Source: Xinfangfangia pollutisoli
GTDB taxonomy: Bacteria; Pseudomonadota; Alphaproteobacteria; Rhodobacterales; Rhodobacteraceae
Length of the DNA: 43,798 nucleotides
Reading direction: 5' to 3'
NCBI RefSeq assembly: GCF_020179405.1
Contig: NZ_JAICBZ010000029.1
Span: 1-43,798 of the forward strand
Made by a program: the position numbers and the translations under genes. The notes beneath the pieces are model-generated. The model saw only the letters and a program-made list of their open reading frames with translations. It had not been told where the DNA came from and searched no databases. Positions 15,672 through 25,854 of the stretch are shown here, in pieces (the stretch's first letter is position 1; every line of letters starts with the position of its first letter).

Positions 15672-16679
15672 ATGCTCACCTACACGCTGAGACGGCTTTT
15701 GCTGGCCATCCCGACGCTGCTGCTGATCAGCCTGGTGATCTTCCTGGTCGTCGATCTGGCGCCCGGCTCGCCCATGTCCGAGATCCCGCTGACCGTGCCG
15801 CCCGAAGTGCAGGCCAAGATCCGCGCCGCCCTTGGGCTGGATGCGCCCTTCTATGTCCGCTACCTGCTGTGGATGAAGCAGTTCTTCTGGACCGAACCGC
15901 TTTACGGCATCGACAATCTGTTCGGCACCCAGCTGGCGGGCGATGCGCCGCGGCTGCTGTCCTATTCCTCGCGCGCGCCGGTGTTCCGCATCATTGGCGA
16001 AAGGCTGCCGCAGACGCTGACCGTGATCGGATCGGCCTATCTGCTGGCCATCGTGATCGCCCTGCCGATCGGCATCTATTCGGCCTATCGGCAATACAGC
16101 TGGTTCGACCAGATCGGCACCTTCATCTCGATGATCGGCTTTTCGGTGCCGACCTTCTTCACCGGCCTGGTGATGATCCTGATCTTCACCGTCTACCTGG
16201 GCTGGTTCCCTTCGATCTTCAACACCTCGCTGCGGGTCACCGACTGGGCGACCTTCAAGCAGATGCTGCACCAGATGACGCTGCCGGTCGTCGTGCTGGC
16301 GCTGTACAACGCAGCCGAGGTCAGCCGCTATACCCGGTCCTCGATGCTGGAGAACCTGAGCCAGGATTACGTGCGCACCGCGCGCGCCAAGGGCATGGGC
16401 GAAGGCACGGTGGTCTTGAAACATGTGCTGCGCAATTCGCTGATCCCGGTCGTCACCATCATCGCGCTGGGCGCGCCCACGATCTTCGGCGGCGCCATCG
16501 TCACCGAGCAGGTGTTCAAGATCAACGGCATCGGCGCCGCGCTGATCAGCGCCATCCATGTCAACGACCTGCCGGTGGTGCAGACCATCGCCTTCCTCAC
16601 CGCCATTCTGATCGTCCTGTTCAACCTGATCGCCGACATCCTGTACGGCGTGCTGGACCCGAGAATCCGTTATGACTGA
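15672..16679 (+). CDS. ABC transporter permease, DppB/OppB type
   Basis: 335 residues starting MLTYTLRRLLLAIPTLLLIS, with six predicted membrane helices. The first is at about 9-30, and the remaining five lie between about 120 and 325. The large periplasmic loop after helix 1 is typical of DppB. The coupling helix with the EAA-like motif is ARAKGMGEGTVVLKHVLRN. The ending YGVLDPRIRYD is a family signature. The gene begins 92 bp after the binding protein and overlaps the next permease by 8 bases, so the two are translationally coupled and should form a heterodimer. Confidence 0.92.
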   Translation: MLTYTLRRLLLAIPTLLLISLVIFLVVDLAPGSPMSEIPLTVPPEVQAKIRAALGLDAPFYVRYLLWMKQFFWTEPLYGIDNLFGTQLAGDAPRLLSYSSRAPVFRIIGERLPQTLTVIGSAYLLAIVIALPIGIYSAYRQYSWFDQIGTFISMIGFSVPTFFTGLVMILIFTVYLGWFPSIFNTSLRVTDWATFKQMLHQMTLPVVVLALYNAAEVSRYTRSSMLENLSQDYVRTARAKGMGEGTVVLKHVLRNSLIPVVTIIALGAPTIFGGAIVTEQVFKINGIGAALISAIHVNDLPVVQTIAFLTAILIVLFNLIADILYGVLDPRIRYD

Positions 16680-17589
16680 TGCCACCGTGATCGAGGCCCC
16701 CCGCAGCCTGTGGCTGGATGTCTGGGCGCAGTTCCGCGCCCATCGCGGCGCGATGGTCGGGCTGTTCGTGCTGATCTTCCTGCTGCTCTTCGTGCTGGTG
16801 GGCCCGCTGTTCTGGACCAAGGAGCCGATCTTGGTGAATTCGAACACCGCCCAGATGTTCAAAAGCCGCAATCTGGGCGCCTCGCTGACCAATCCGCTGG
16901 GCACCGACCAGGTCGGGCGCGACATCATGGCCCGGCTGATGCTGGGGGGCAAAGTGTCGCTGGCCGTGGGCTTCGTGGCGATGGGGGTGGCGATCGGCGT
17001 GGGCACGCTGATCGGGGTGCTGGCGGGCTATTTCCGCGCGCTGGACAATGCGCTGATGCGGCTGACCGACATGTTCCTGTCGCTGCCGCTGCTGCCTTTG
17101 CTTCTGGTGCTGGTCTATCTGTATGGCGGCGTGATGCGGGCCGAGTTCGGACCCAATCTGGGCACGTTCTTCATCATCGTGGCCGGCATCGGCCTGACCA
17201 GCTGGATGCATGTGGCGCGGATCGTGCGCGGTCAGGTGCTGGCGGTGAAAGAGCGCGAATTCGTGCTGGCCGCGCGCTCGATCGGCACGCCGTCGCGGCG
17301 GATCATCACCCGCCACATCCTGCCGAATGTGCTGTCGCCGGTGATGGTGGCCGCGACGCTGGGCATCGCCAATGCGATCATCACCGAAAGCGTGCTGTCC
17401 TTTCTGGGCCAGGGCTTCCAGCCCGATTTCCCGACCTGGGGCTCGATGCTGAACTATGCCTATAACAACCAGAGCTATCCGGTGCAGATGATCTGGCCGG
17501 GGCTGGCGATCTCGCTGACGGTGCTGTCGGTCAACTATATCGGCGACGGCCTGCGCGACGCGCTGGACCCGCGGATCCGCGGCCGCTAG
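16672..17589 (+). CDS. ABC transporter permease, DppC/OppC type
   Basis: 305 residues. The N-terminus is cytoplasmic (MTDATVIEAPRSLWLDVWAQ), followed by helix 1 (MVGLFVLIFLLLFVLVGPLF) and five more helices from about 100. The NPLGTDQVGRDIMARLMLGG block is diagnostic of DppC. The EAA loop is AARSIGTPSRRIITRHILPN. The ending GDGLRDALDPRIRGR matches the family. It is the last gene of the importer operon; a perfect palindrome follows 6 bp after the stop. Confidence 0.92.
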   Translation: MTDATVIEAPRSLWLDVWAQFRAHRGAMVGLFVLIFLLLFVLVGPLFWTKEPILVNSNTAQMFKSRNLGASLTNPLGTDQVGRDIMARLMLGGKVSLAVGFVAMGVAIGVGTLIGVLAGYFRALDNALMRLTDMFLSLPLLPLLLVLVYLYGGVMRAEFGPNLGTFFIIVAGIGLTSWMHVARIVRGQVLAVKEREFVLAARSIGTPSRRIITRHILPNVLSPVMVAATLGIANAIITESVLSFLGQGFQPDFPTWGSMLNYAYNNQSYPVQMIWPGLAISLTVLSVNYIGDGLRDALDPRIRGR

Positions 17590-17595
17590 GGCGCG

Positions 17596-17620
17596 CCCGA
17601 TCCTTCGGCGAAGGATCGGG
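17596..17620. terminator. Palindromic hairpin between convergent genes
   Basis: CCCGATCCTTCG (17596-17607) and CGAAGGATCGGG (17609-17620) are exact complements around one base. The hairpin lies between the convergent DppC-type and DUF3422 genes, so it could end both transcripts. It lacks a T-run on either strand and belongs to the same CGAT...TTCG family as the palindrome at 1469. Confidence 0.6.
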
Positions 17621-17636
17621 GCCGGTCTCATGCCGT

Positions 17637-18920
17637 CTAATGCATCCCCTTGCGGATCCGCCGGATCATCAGCCAGACCAGCCCGACCACCGGCAGAACC
17701 AGCGCGGCGGTCAGCATTTCCTTGGTCAGGCCCAGCTCATGCGCGACCGGATAGGCCAGATAGCCCGCCAGGCTGACTGCGTAATAGCTGATCGCCACCA
17801 CCGACAGGCCTTCGACCGTGTGCTGCAGCCGCAATTGCAGATCGGCCCGCCGGTCCATGCTTTCCAGAAGCTTCTGGTTCTGCGCCGAGCGTTCCACATC
17901 GACCCGCGTGCGCAACAGTTCCGCCGCCCGCGCCGCCCGTTCCGCCATGGCCTGCAACCGGCCCTCGGCCGATTTCACCGTGCGCATCGCCGGATCGAAG
18001 CGCCGCATCATGAATTCCGCGAAGGTCTGGCGGCCCTCGATCCGTTCCTCGCGCAACACCTCGATGCGCTGATTGAGGATCGCCTCATAGGCCGCCGTCG
18101 CCCCGAAGCGGAACGAGAACCGCACCGCCAGGCTTTCCAGCTCGGCCGAGATCGCCAGCAATTCGTGCAGCGCCGCCTCGGGCGAGCCCGAGGCCGCATC
18201 CAAGCCCGAGACCAGCGCCGACAGCGCCGGGTCCAGCGCGTTCAGCCGCGCGGTCAGCGCGCGGGCGCGGATCAGGCCCAGCATCGACATGGCGCGGTAG
18301 ATCTCGATCTCGCACAGACGCTGGATGATCCGCCCGACCCGCCGCGCCCCGGTTCCCGGCCGCACGAAAACCGCAAAGCGCATATGGCCCGCCGGGTCGA
18401 TGTGGAAATCGCCCGCCACCACCGCCGCGCCGTCGACCACCCGGCTCATCGCCATGCTTTCCGGCACGAACCAGCCCTCGGCCTGGGCCAGCATCTCGTC
18501 CTGATCCTCGGGCATGGCCACGATGCGGATCAGAACCGAGGTCAGCCGCCGCCCCGGCGCAGCTTCCAGCCAGTCGGGCGCGAAGACCCCGGCATCGGCC
18601 GGATCGAAAGGCCGCGCCGAGACGCCGGGCCAGAAGGCCGAATAGGTCACGAATTCGGTATGGCTTTCCCATTTCAGCGTGGCCCGCCCCAGCGGGCCGG
18701 AGAAATGCGTGGCCTCGGGCTGCGGATGGGCCGAGCCATGCCGGTCCAGAAGCGCCAGAAGATGGGCCCGGTCGCGCCCGCGGTCACGGTTCGCGGCATC
18801 GACGGGTTCCTTGAAGGCCACGAAAAGCGCGGTCGAGGGCACTTCAAGCGAGGGGAAGGGCCGCGCATGCAGCTCGTTCACCGTGGCATAGCGCAGGGGA
18901 TGGTCCTGGTCGGGGGTCAT
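17637..18920 (-). CDS. DUF3422-family membrane-anchored protein
   Basis: 427 residues. Residues about 1-180 contain the conserved NELHARPFPSLEVP start, the FSGPLGRATLKWESHTEFVT block and PESMAMSRVVDGAAVV. A long helical region follows, with two C-terminal membrane helices (about 370-390, VVAISYYAVSLAGYLAYPVA, and 400-420, MLTAALVLPVVGLVWLMIRR). This matches the proteobacterial DUF3422 family, whose function is unknown. The domain order (soluble head, helical stalk, C-terminal anchor) suggests a tail-anchored inner-membrane protein. The ATG at 18920 has AGGTG six bases upstream; a GTG three codons earlier is less likely. Confidence 0.82.
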   Translation of the reverse strand: MTPDQDHPLRYATVNELHARPFPSLEVPSTALFVAFKEPVDAANRDRGRDRAHLLALLDRHGSAHPQPEATHFSGPLGRATLKWESHTEFVTYSAFWPGVSARPFDPADAGVFAPDWLEAAPGRRLTSVLIRIVAMPEDQDEMLAQAEGWFVPESMAMSRVVDGAAVVAGDFHIDPAGHMRFAVFVRPGTGARRVGRIIQRLCEIEIYRAMSMLGLIRARALTARLNALDPALSALVSGLDAASGSPEAALHELLAISAELESLAVRFSFRFGATAAYEAILNQRIEVLREERIEGRQTFAEFMMRRFDPAMRTVKSAEGRLQAMAERAARAAELLRTRVDVERSAQNQKLLESMDRRADLQLRLQHTVEGLSVVAISYYAVSLAGYLAYPVAHELGLTKEMLTAALVLPVVGLVWLMIRRIRKGMH

Positions 18921-19002
18921 GGGCAGCACCTGAGAAGTCGTTCTCGCGCCATAGGGCGGCCGGCCCCGGCCTTGCCAGAGAATTCATGGAATACAAGGGT
19001 AT

Positions 19003-19026
19003 GCAACCGCGCTGTTGCGCGGATGC
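19003..19026. other. Short hairpin in the proA-DUF3422 spacer
   Basis: GCA-A-CCGCGC and GCGCGG-A-TGC pair around TGTT, a 9-bp stem with one A-A mismatch. It lies 47 bp past the proA stop and may be the proA terminator. No T-run follows. Confidence 0.4.
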
Positions 19027-19034
19027 CATCCCCT

Positions 19035-19064
19035 GCCCCGAATTGCCCCGAATTGCTCCGAATT
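19035..19064. repeat. Three tandem 10-bp repeats after proA
   Basis: The unit GCCCCGAATT occurs three times in a row (19035-19044, 19045-19054, 19055-19064; the third has one change, CTCC). A partial GCCCC follows. The 10-bp period equals about one helical turn. The array lies 9 bp beyond the proA stop codon. Confidence 0.8.
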
Positions 19065-19072
19065 GCCCCCGC

Positions 19073-20332
19073 TCAGGGCCGGATCGTGCCGTCGCCGGTG
19101 ACCAGATATTTGAAGCTGCACAGCTGCTCGGCCCCCACCGGCCCGCGCGCATGCATCTTGCCGGTGGCGATGCCGATCTCGGCGCCCATGCCGAACTCGC
19201 CGCCATCGGCGAATTGGGTGCTGGCATTGCGCATCAGGATCGCCGAATCCAGCCGTTCGAAGAAGCGCGCCGCGGTGGCGTCGTTCTCGGTCAGGATCGC
19301 CTCGGTGTGCTGGCTGCCATAGCGGCGGATATGGGCGATCGCCTCGTCCACCCCGTCGACCAGCTTGGCCGCGATGATCTTGTCCAGGAATTCATGGCCG
19401 AAATCCTCGGGCGCGGCCTTCACCGTGCCGGGGATCTTCAGCAATTCGCCCTCGGTGCGCACCTCGACCCCCGCGGCCAGCAGATCCTCGATCAGCACGC
19501 CGCCATGCTTGGTGTAGAACTGCCAGTCGATCAGCAGGCATTCCGCCGCGCCGCACACCCCGGTGCGCCTGGTCTTGGCGTTCAAGACCACCCGGCGCGC
19601 CTTGTCCAGATCGGCGTCCCGGTCGGCATAGACATGGCAGATGCCTTCCAGATGCGCGAAGACCGGCACCCGCGCCTCGCGCTGCACCAACCCGACCAGC
19701 CCCTTGCCGCCGCGCGGCACGATCACGTCGATATGCGCGACCGCCTGCAGCATCGCGGTCACCATGCCGCGGTCGCGGGTCGGCACCATCTGGATCGCCG
19801 CCTCGGGCAGATGCGCTTCGCGCAACCCCTGCAACAGGCAGTCATGGATCGCCTCGGACGAATGGAAGCTTTCGCTGCCGCCGCGCAGGATCACCGCATT
19901 GCCGGATTTCAGGCACAGGGCGCCCGCATCCGCCGTGACATTGGGGCGCGATTCATAGATCACCCCCACCACACCCAGAGGCGTCGCCACGCGCTGGATA
20001 TGCAGGCCCGAGGGCCGGTCCCATTCCGCCAGCACCCGGCCGACCGGGTCCTTCTGCTCGGCCACCGAGCGCAGGCCGTCGACGATGCCGCGGATCCGGT
20101 GGTCGTCCAGCCGCAGCCGGTCCAGCATCGCCGGGCTCAGGCCCTTTTCCTCGGCATAGGCGCAATCCATCGCATTGCCGTCCAGGATTTCCTGCCGCCG
20201 GTCCCAGACCGCCGCCGCCGCCGACAGAAGCGCCGCCGCCTTGCGCTCGGACGAGGCGAAGGCCAGTTCGGCCGCAGCCTCGCGCGCCTTGCGGCCGATA
20301 TCCTGCATCAGATCGCCGAATTGCCCGTCCAT
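19073..20332 (-). CDS. proA: Gamma-glutamyl phosphate reductase ProA
   Basis: 419 residues of the aldehyde dehydrogenase superfamily. The enzyme uses NADPH to reduce glutamyl-5-phosphate to glutamate semialdehyde in proline synthesis. Family blocks are [19 protein letters not shown] (about 107-125), [21 protein letters not shown], and [15 protein letters not shown] with the catalytic Cys. The C-terminal block is [20 protein letters not shown]. Length is normal. The start at 20332 has AAGGCGG upstream. It is downstream of proB, separated by 97 bp holding three perfect palindromes, an unusual spacer for a proBA operon. Confidence 0.96.
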   Translation of the reverse strand: MDGQFGDLMQDIGRKAREAAAELAFASSERKAAALLSAAAAVWDRRQEILDGNAMDCAYAEEKGLSPAMLDRLRLDDHRIRGIVDGLRSVAEQKDPVGRVLAEWDRPSGLHIQRVATPLGVVGVIYESRPNVTADAGALCLKSGNAVILRGGSESFHSSEAIHDCLLQGLREAHLPEAAIQMVPTRDRGMVTAMLQAVAHIDVIVPRGGKGLVGLVQREARVPVFAHLEGICHVYADRDADLDKARRVVLNAKTRRTGVCGAAECLLIDWQFYTKHGGVLIEDLLAAGVEVRTEGELLKIPGTVKAAPEDFGHEFLDKIIAAKLVDGVDEAIAHIRRYGSQHTEAILTENDATAARFFERLDSAILMRNASTQFADGGEFGMGAEIGIATGKMHARGPVGAEQLCSFKYLVTGDGTIRP

Positions 20333-20358
20333 GTCGCGCCGCCTTTTCCCCGAGGCCC

Positions 20359-20425
20359 CGGAGTTTTCGAAAACTCCGAGGCGGAAATTTCGAAATTTCC
20401 GCTCCGATTTCTTTGAAGAAATCGG
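20359..20425. repeat. Array of three perfect palindromes between proB and proA
   Basis: Three perfect hairpins lie in tandem: 20359-20378 (CGGAGTTTTC with complement), 20381-20402 (GCGGAAATTTC with complement) and 20404-20425 (CCGATTTCTT, TG, AAGAAATCGG). Types one and three are nearly the same as hairpins three and one at 8978-9046, in reverse order. The array fills the proB-proA spacer and would form serial hairpins in the operon mRNA. Confidence 0.8.
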
Positions 20426-20429
20426 ACCG

Positions 20430-22579
<2,150 letters not shown>

Positions 22580-22678
22580 TCATGGGAATAAAGGGGCGAT
22601 ACAGGATCGGCGCCCAAGTCTCAAGCCGCACAGGACCGCGCTGCTGCCTTCCTCTCTGCGGAAATATCCCACGGGGGT

Positions 22679-22699
22679 CCGGGGGTGTGAAACCCCCGG
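22679..22699 (-). terminator. Hairpin downstream of the GNAT gene
   Basis: CCGGGGG (22679-22685) and CCCCCGG (22693-22699) pair around a 7-base loop, 35 bp past the GNAT stop. On the leftward strand the hairpin is followed by a GACCCCCGTGGGATATTT segment. From familiarity, hairpins with this tail are common after genes in Rhodobacteraceae, so this is probably a recurrent terminator-like element. Confidence 0.6.
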
Positions 22700-22733
22700 C
22701 GCCGGGACGAAGCGCTCCGCAAGGGCAAGGCCC

Positions 22734-23291
22734 TCAGTCCAGCTTGCGCAGATAGGTCCAGGTTGGCACGACCGCGTGGCGCGCCACCGAAAACGCCTCG
22801 GCATCGCCCAGATACTGGAAGCCCGCATTGGTCAGGACCCGGGCCGAGCCGGGATTGTCCTGGAACACCTCGGCGAAATAGGTGCGGTCCTGCAGCGGGT
22901 TGGCCGCGACCAGCGCCCGCACCGCTTCCGAGGCGATGCCGGAATTCCAGAAGGCCGGCGCCACCCAATAGGCGACTTCGGACTGGTTGCCCTTGCCGGC
23001 GCCGCATTCCATCGGCTTCAGACTGATCACCCCCAGCAGCTCGCTCAGTCCGGTGGCCGAGCCGTCCATCGCCCAGACCGAGCCCGGACGTTCGTGCTTC
23101 ATCGCGCGCGCCACATAGGCCTCGGCCGCGCCCGGCGGGAAGGGATGCGGGATGTTCTGCGTCGCCTCGGCCACCCGGCGGTCGGCTGCGTAATGCGCGA
23201 TCAGGCCGGTATCCGACGGGCGGACCGGGCGCAGCACGAAGCGGCCGGCGGCGATCTGGCCTTCGGCGGCAGGGATCATATCCAGAACCAT
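22734..23291 (-). CDS. GNAT-family N-acetyltransferase
   Basis: 185 residues resembling RimJ/RimL-type acetyltransferases. RFVLRPVRPSDTGLIAHYAA opens the fold (about 17-36). QSEVAYWVAPAFWNSGIASE carries the acetyl-CoA pyrophosphate loop in a modified form. VFQDNPGSARVLTNAGFQYL is the typical alpha-4 region (N-x-x-S-x-x-V-x-x-x-x-G-F). Substrate unknown: ribosomal-protein N-termini, amino acids or antibiotics are possible. The ATG at 23291 has GAGGAGAAAG upstream. The gene follows rpmA by 142 bp, after a clear terminator, and therefore probably has its own promoter. Confidence 0.82.
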   Translation of the reverse strand: MVLDMIPAAEGQIAAGRFVLRPVRPSDTGLIAHYAADRRVAEATQNIPHPFPPGAAEAYVARAMKHERPGSVWAMDGSATGLSELLGVISLKPMECGAGKGNQSEVAYWVAPAFWNSGIASEAVRALVAANPLQDRTYFAEVFQDNPGSARVLTNAGFQYLGDAEAFSVARHAVVPTWTYLRKLD

Positions 23292-23372
23292 GGCTTTCTC
23301 CTCGTGAAGCACATGTGGGGGCAGGCCCCCGACTTTCCAACGCCGCCCCGGCAAAACCGCGGCGGAAATGCG

Positions 23373-23399
23373 AAAAGGGACCGGCTTTTCAGCCGATCC
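23373..23399 (-). terminator. Intrinsic terminator of rplU-rpmA
   Basis: On the leftward strand a 9-bp stem (GGATCGGCT with AGCCGGTCC, one G-U pair) closes a GAAA tetraloop and runs into CTTTT. It lies 34 bp after the rpmA stop. All the marks of a Rho-independent terminator are present. Confidence 0.8.
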
Positions 23400-23433
23400 C
23401 CCCGATAGATTCGGATTGTAAGGGTTTTTCGGC

Positions 23434-23703
23434 TTACTCGGCGGCCTCCGCCACCGGGAGGACCGAAATGAAAGTGCGGCCTTTGAGGCCCTTCTTGAAG
23501 GTTACCTTGCCTTCCACGGTCGCGAAGATCGTGTGGTCGGTGCCCATGCCGACGCCTTCACCCGGGAACCAGGTCGTGCCGCGCTGGCGGCAGATGATGT
23601 TGCCCGGAATGGCGGTCTGGCCACCATACAGCTTCACGCCCAGGCGACGGCCCGCGGAATCGCGGCCGTTGCGCGACGAACCGCCTGCTTTCTTGTGTGC
23701 CAT
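23434..23703 (-). CDS. rpmA: 50S ribosomal protein L27
   Basis: 89 residues starting [20 protein letters not shown], the invariant L27 N-terminus that reaches into the peptidyl-transferase centre. [10 protein letters not shown] and [10 protein letters not shown] follow, with the [12 protein letters not shown] block. No N-terminal extension needing Prp-type cleavage is present. The gene starts 6 bp after the rplU stop with AGGAG in the rplU end, and a terminator follows. Confidence 0.98.
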   Translation of the reverse strand: MAHKKAGGSSRNGRDSAGRRLGVKLYGGQTAIPGNIICRQRGTTWFPGEGVGMGTDHTIFATVEGKVTFKKGLKGRTFISVLPVAEAAE

Positions 23704-23709
23704 GGGATG

Positions 23710-24159
23710 TTACTCCTTCGCTTCCGCGGCCTTGCGGGCGCGCTTCGGTTTCTCGGCGGCCGGCTCGGCGGCCTTGGCGGCGCCGGGGGCCTCATGCGCG
23801 GCCAAGCGCGCAGCGGCGGTGCCGGTGGCTTCCTTGACGCCGGTCTTGTCGGCGCCCGATTCCAGCACGTCGGTCACGCGCAGCAGCGTCAGTTGCTGAC
23901 GATGGCCACGGGTCCGCTGCGAGGAATGCTTCCGGCGGCGCTTGTGATACGAGATGGTCTTCGGACCCTTGATCTGCTCGATCACTTCGGCCTGCACGGC
24001 GGCGCCGGCGACCAGGGGGGCACCGACGGTGGTGCCCAGCATCAGGATCTCGTTGAACTGGATCTTGTCGCCAGCGGCGGCATCAAGCTTTTCCACGCGC
24101 AGCACGTCGCCCGCCTGGACCTTGTATTGCTTGCCGCCGGTCTTGAGGACCGCAAACAT
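23710..24159 (-). CDS. rplU: 50S ribosomal protein L21 with C-terminal extension
   Basis: 149 residues. Residues 1-103 are canonical L21 (MFAVLKTGGKQYKVQAGDVL, then KHSSQRTRGHRQQLTLLRVT, the rRNA-binding loop). Residues about 104-149 are an Ala-, Lys- and Glu-rich tail (ARLAAHEAPGAAKAAEPAAE, then KPKRARKAAEAKE) absent from E. coli L21. Such tails are common in this bacterial group. A consensus promoter and a hairpin-rich leader lie upstream. It is co-transcribed with rpmA. Confidence 0.97.
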   Translation of the reverse strand: MFAVLKTGGKQYKVQAGDVLRVEKLDAAAGDKIQFNEILMLGTTVGAPLVAGAAVQAEVIEQIKGPKTISYHKRRRKHSSQRTRGHRQQLTLLRVTDVLESGADKTGVKEATGTAAARLAAHEAPGAAKAAEPAAEKPKRARKAAEAKE

Positions 24160-24253
24160 GGGTCTTTCCTTTTCCTTCTCCGCGCCCTGCGGCCCCGTTT
24201 CCGGCGTTCGGGGGGTGGTGGCCTTGCGGCCCCTGCCCCGCCTTCGGACAGCG

Positions 24254-24269
24254 CGCCCCTTGCGGGGCG
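24254..24269 (-). promoter_or_regulatory. GCAA-capped hairpin in the rplU leader
   Basis: In the leftward RNA, CGCCCC and GGGGCG pair around a GCAA (GNRA) tetraloop. A second small GCAA-capped hairpin (GGCC-GCAA-GGCC) follows about 20 bases later. Both lie in the roughly 155-nt leader between the promoter and the rplU start. Tetraloop-capped hairpins in a ribosomal-protein leader suggest autogenous control, which is unproven. Confidence 0.45.
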
Positions 24270-24320
24270 GTGTTGCATATAAAACCCCGCCCGGGAGTCG
24301 CCCCCCAGGCCGGATGCGCG

Positions 24321-24349
24321 CTTATGCGGTCTTCGCCCCCGCCTGTCAA
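24321..24349 (-). promoter_or_regulatory. Sigma-70 promoter of rplU-rpmA
   Basis: On the leftward strand the perfect -35 TTGACA (24349-24344) is followed by a 17-bp spacer and CATAAG (24326-24321) as the -10. Transcription should start about 7 bp later, giving a leader of roughly 155 nt. Confidence 0.8.
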
Positions 24350-24374
24350 GCGCCGCGCAGGCAGGCAGGCCGGG

Positions 24375-25304
24375 TCAGATATCCGTCGATTGCGCCGTCG
24401 CGGCCACCGCCGCCCCCAGATCCTGCGACAGCGGCGCGAAGACCGCATCCGAGCCCGCGAACAGCGCCGCATTCACCGCCTTGCCGGCCGGGCTGGCCCA
24501 GAAATCAATATAGGATTTCAGCTCGGCATCGCTGAGCGGCGCATAGGCCATGGTCAGATAGGAATAAAGCCAGGTCGTGGTCGAGGCGCGAATCCCCGCC
24601 TCCTGCCCCCAGACCTCGGCCATCATGTCGTCGGGATCCTGACGCTGGCCGGGCGGCATCGCGTCCGAAAGGCCGCGGCTGAAGGCCAGATTCGCCCCCA
24701 GCGCGCCGGCCACGTTCATCTCGACCAGATCGCCCGCCTCGATCATCCGGCGGATCAGCCGCAGCCGCGGATCGCGCGCGGCCTTCATCTTCTCGGCCGC
24801 GACCTCGGCCGCCTCGCTGATATCGTCGTCGATCATGGCGCGCCGCGCGTCGATTTCCAGCCCCAGCACCTTCTGGCCCAGGGCCGAGCCGAAGAAGGCC
24901 TCGGCTTCCGCCACGGCGGCGGGGTCGGTCTTCAGCGCCGCCTCGAAGGCCGCGACGAAGCGGCTTTGCATCAGCGCGGGGTCATAGATCCGCGCCACGG
25001 TCTGCGCCCAGGCGGCACCGCCCCGGCCGGGGAAGAAGCCCTTCTCCAGATCGGCGCCATGGGCCTTGCCCTCTTCGACCATGATCGCGAAGGTCTGGTC
25101 CATCCGCATCAGATCGGCCAGCCGCGCCGCGGCCGAGGGCGCGGCGGCCTGGGTCAGCGCCTCGGCCGAGGCGCCGGGCTGGCCCTGCTCCTGCGCCTGG
25201 CCCTGCGCCCGGGCGGGGGCGGTCATCAGATGGGTGGCGGGCAGCGTCACGGCCAGCGCCGCCGCGAAACCGGCGGCCAGAAGTTCGAGATGCGGCTTCG
25301 GCAT
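24375..25304 (-). CDS. DUF2059-family exported protein
   Basis: 309 residues. Residues 1-33 are a signal peptide (LLAAGFAAALAVTLPATHLM, cleavage near ARAQG), followed by a Gln/Ala-rich linker. The mature chain is helical, with the DUF2059 region at the C-terminus (YSYLTMAYAPLSDAELKSYI, then DFWASPAGKAVNAALFAGSD). The family is periplasmic and of unknown function. AGGAAAGG precedes the ATG by 7 bases. The gene stands alone, with the rplU promoter beginning just past its stop. Confidence 0.8.
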   Translation of the reverse strand: MPKPHLELLAAGFAAALAVTLPATHLMTAPARAQGQAQEQGQPGASAEALTQAAAPSAAARLADLMRMDQTFAIMVEEGKAHGADLEKGFFPGRGGAAWAQTVARIYDPALMQSRFVAAFEAALKTDPAAVAEAEAFFGSALGQKVLGLEIDARRAMIDDDISEAAEVAAEKMKAARDPRLRLIRRMIEAGDLVEMNVAGALGANLAFSRGLSDAMPPGQRQDPDDMMAEVWGQEAGIRASTTTWLYSYLTMAYAPLSDAELKSYIDFWASPAGKAVNAALFAGSDAVFAPLSQDLGAAVAATAQSTDI

Positions 25305-25543
25305 GGACGGGCCTTTCCTGTTGCACGCGCGCAGCCCCCCTTGGACGGGTGGGAGCCTGCACGATCACGCTATGCCGGCCCGCCGCCTGGGAAAAGACGC
25401 CGCCGACTCAAACCTGCGTGTAGAGCGGCATTCCCCACCCTTCGGCCCCGCCAAGGCACAGCCACTGCCCCGGCCGACAGGCCCGCGCGGGGCCTGCCGG
25501 ACAAGTCTTTCCGGCGCCCGTCAAAAACCTGTTGAAAACGGGC

Positions 25544-25572
25544 TTGCGCTTCCCCTGCCGCCCCGCTACATC
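25544..25572 (+). promoter_or_regulatory. Promoter of tRNA-Ser
   Basis: TTGCGC (25544-25549), a 17-bp spacer and TACATC (25567-25572) place a transcription start about 23 bp before the tRNA. The same architecture drives the 6S-like RNA at 1254. In the rest of the 297-bp gap between the DUF2059 start and the tRNA I see no gene. Confidence 0.65.
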
Positions 25573-25601
25573 CCCGCCCACTGAAACGACCCCCAAAGCG
25601 C

Positions 25602-25691
<90 letters not shown>

Positions 25692-25854
25692 CATATCCCT
25701 GACAGTGTTGGATTTCCTGTGAAGATCGACGGTCTTTCCAGGATGCGGCGCGCGCCCTGCGCACCCGAAGCTTCGCGCCCCATTGCCCCGCAAAGGAACC
25801 GTGGCCCGCGCAAGGGGCCAGGGCCTCGTCATGCCGGGCGACGCCGGTGCCGCG

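Noticed and set aside
15453-17631. Leftward open frames opposite the ABC permease genes
   Set aside because: They mirror well-supported permease genes and contain repetitive Gln/His/Arg sequence with no recognisable domain.
18991-19002. ATAC-N4-GTAT mini palindrome as an operator for DUF3422
   Set aside because: 4-bp arms are too short to stand out, and no regulator gene is near.
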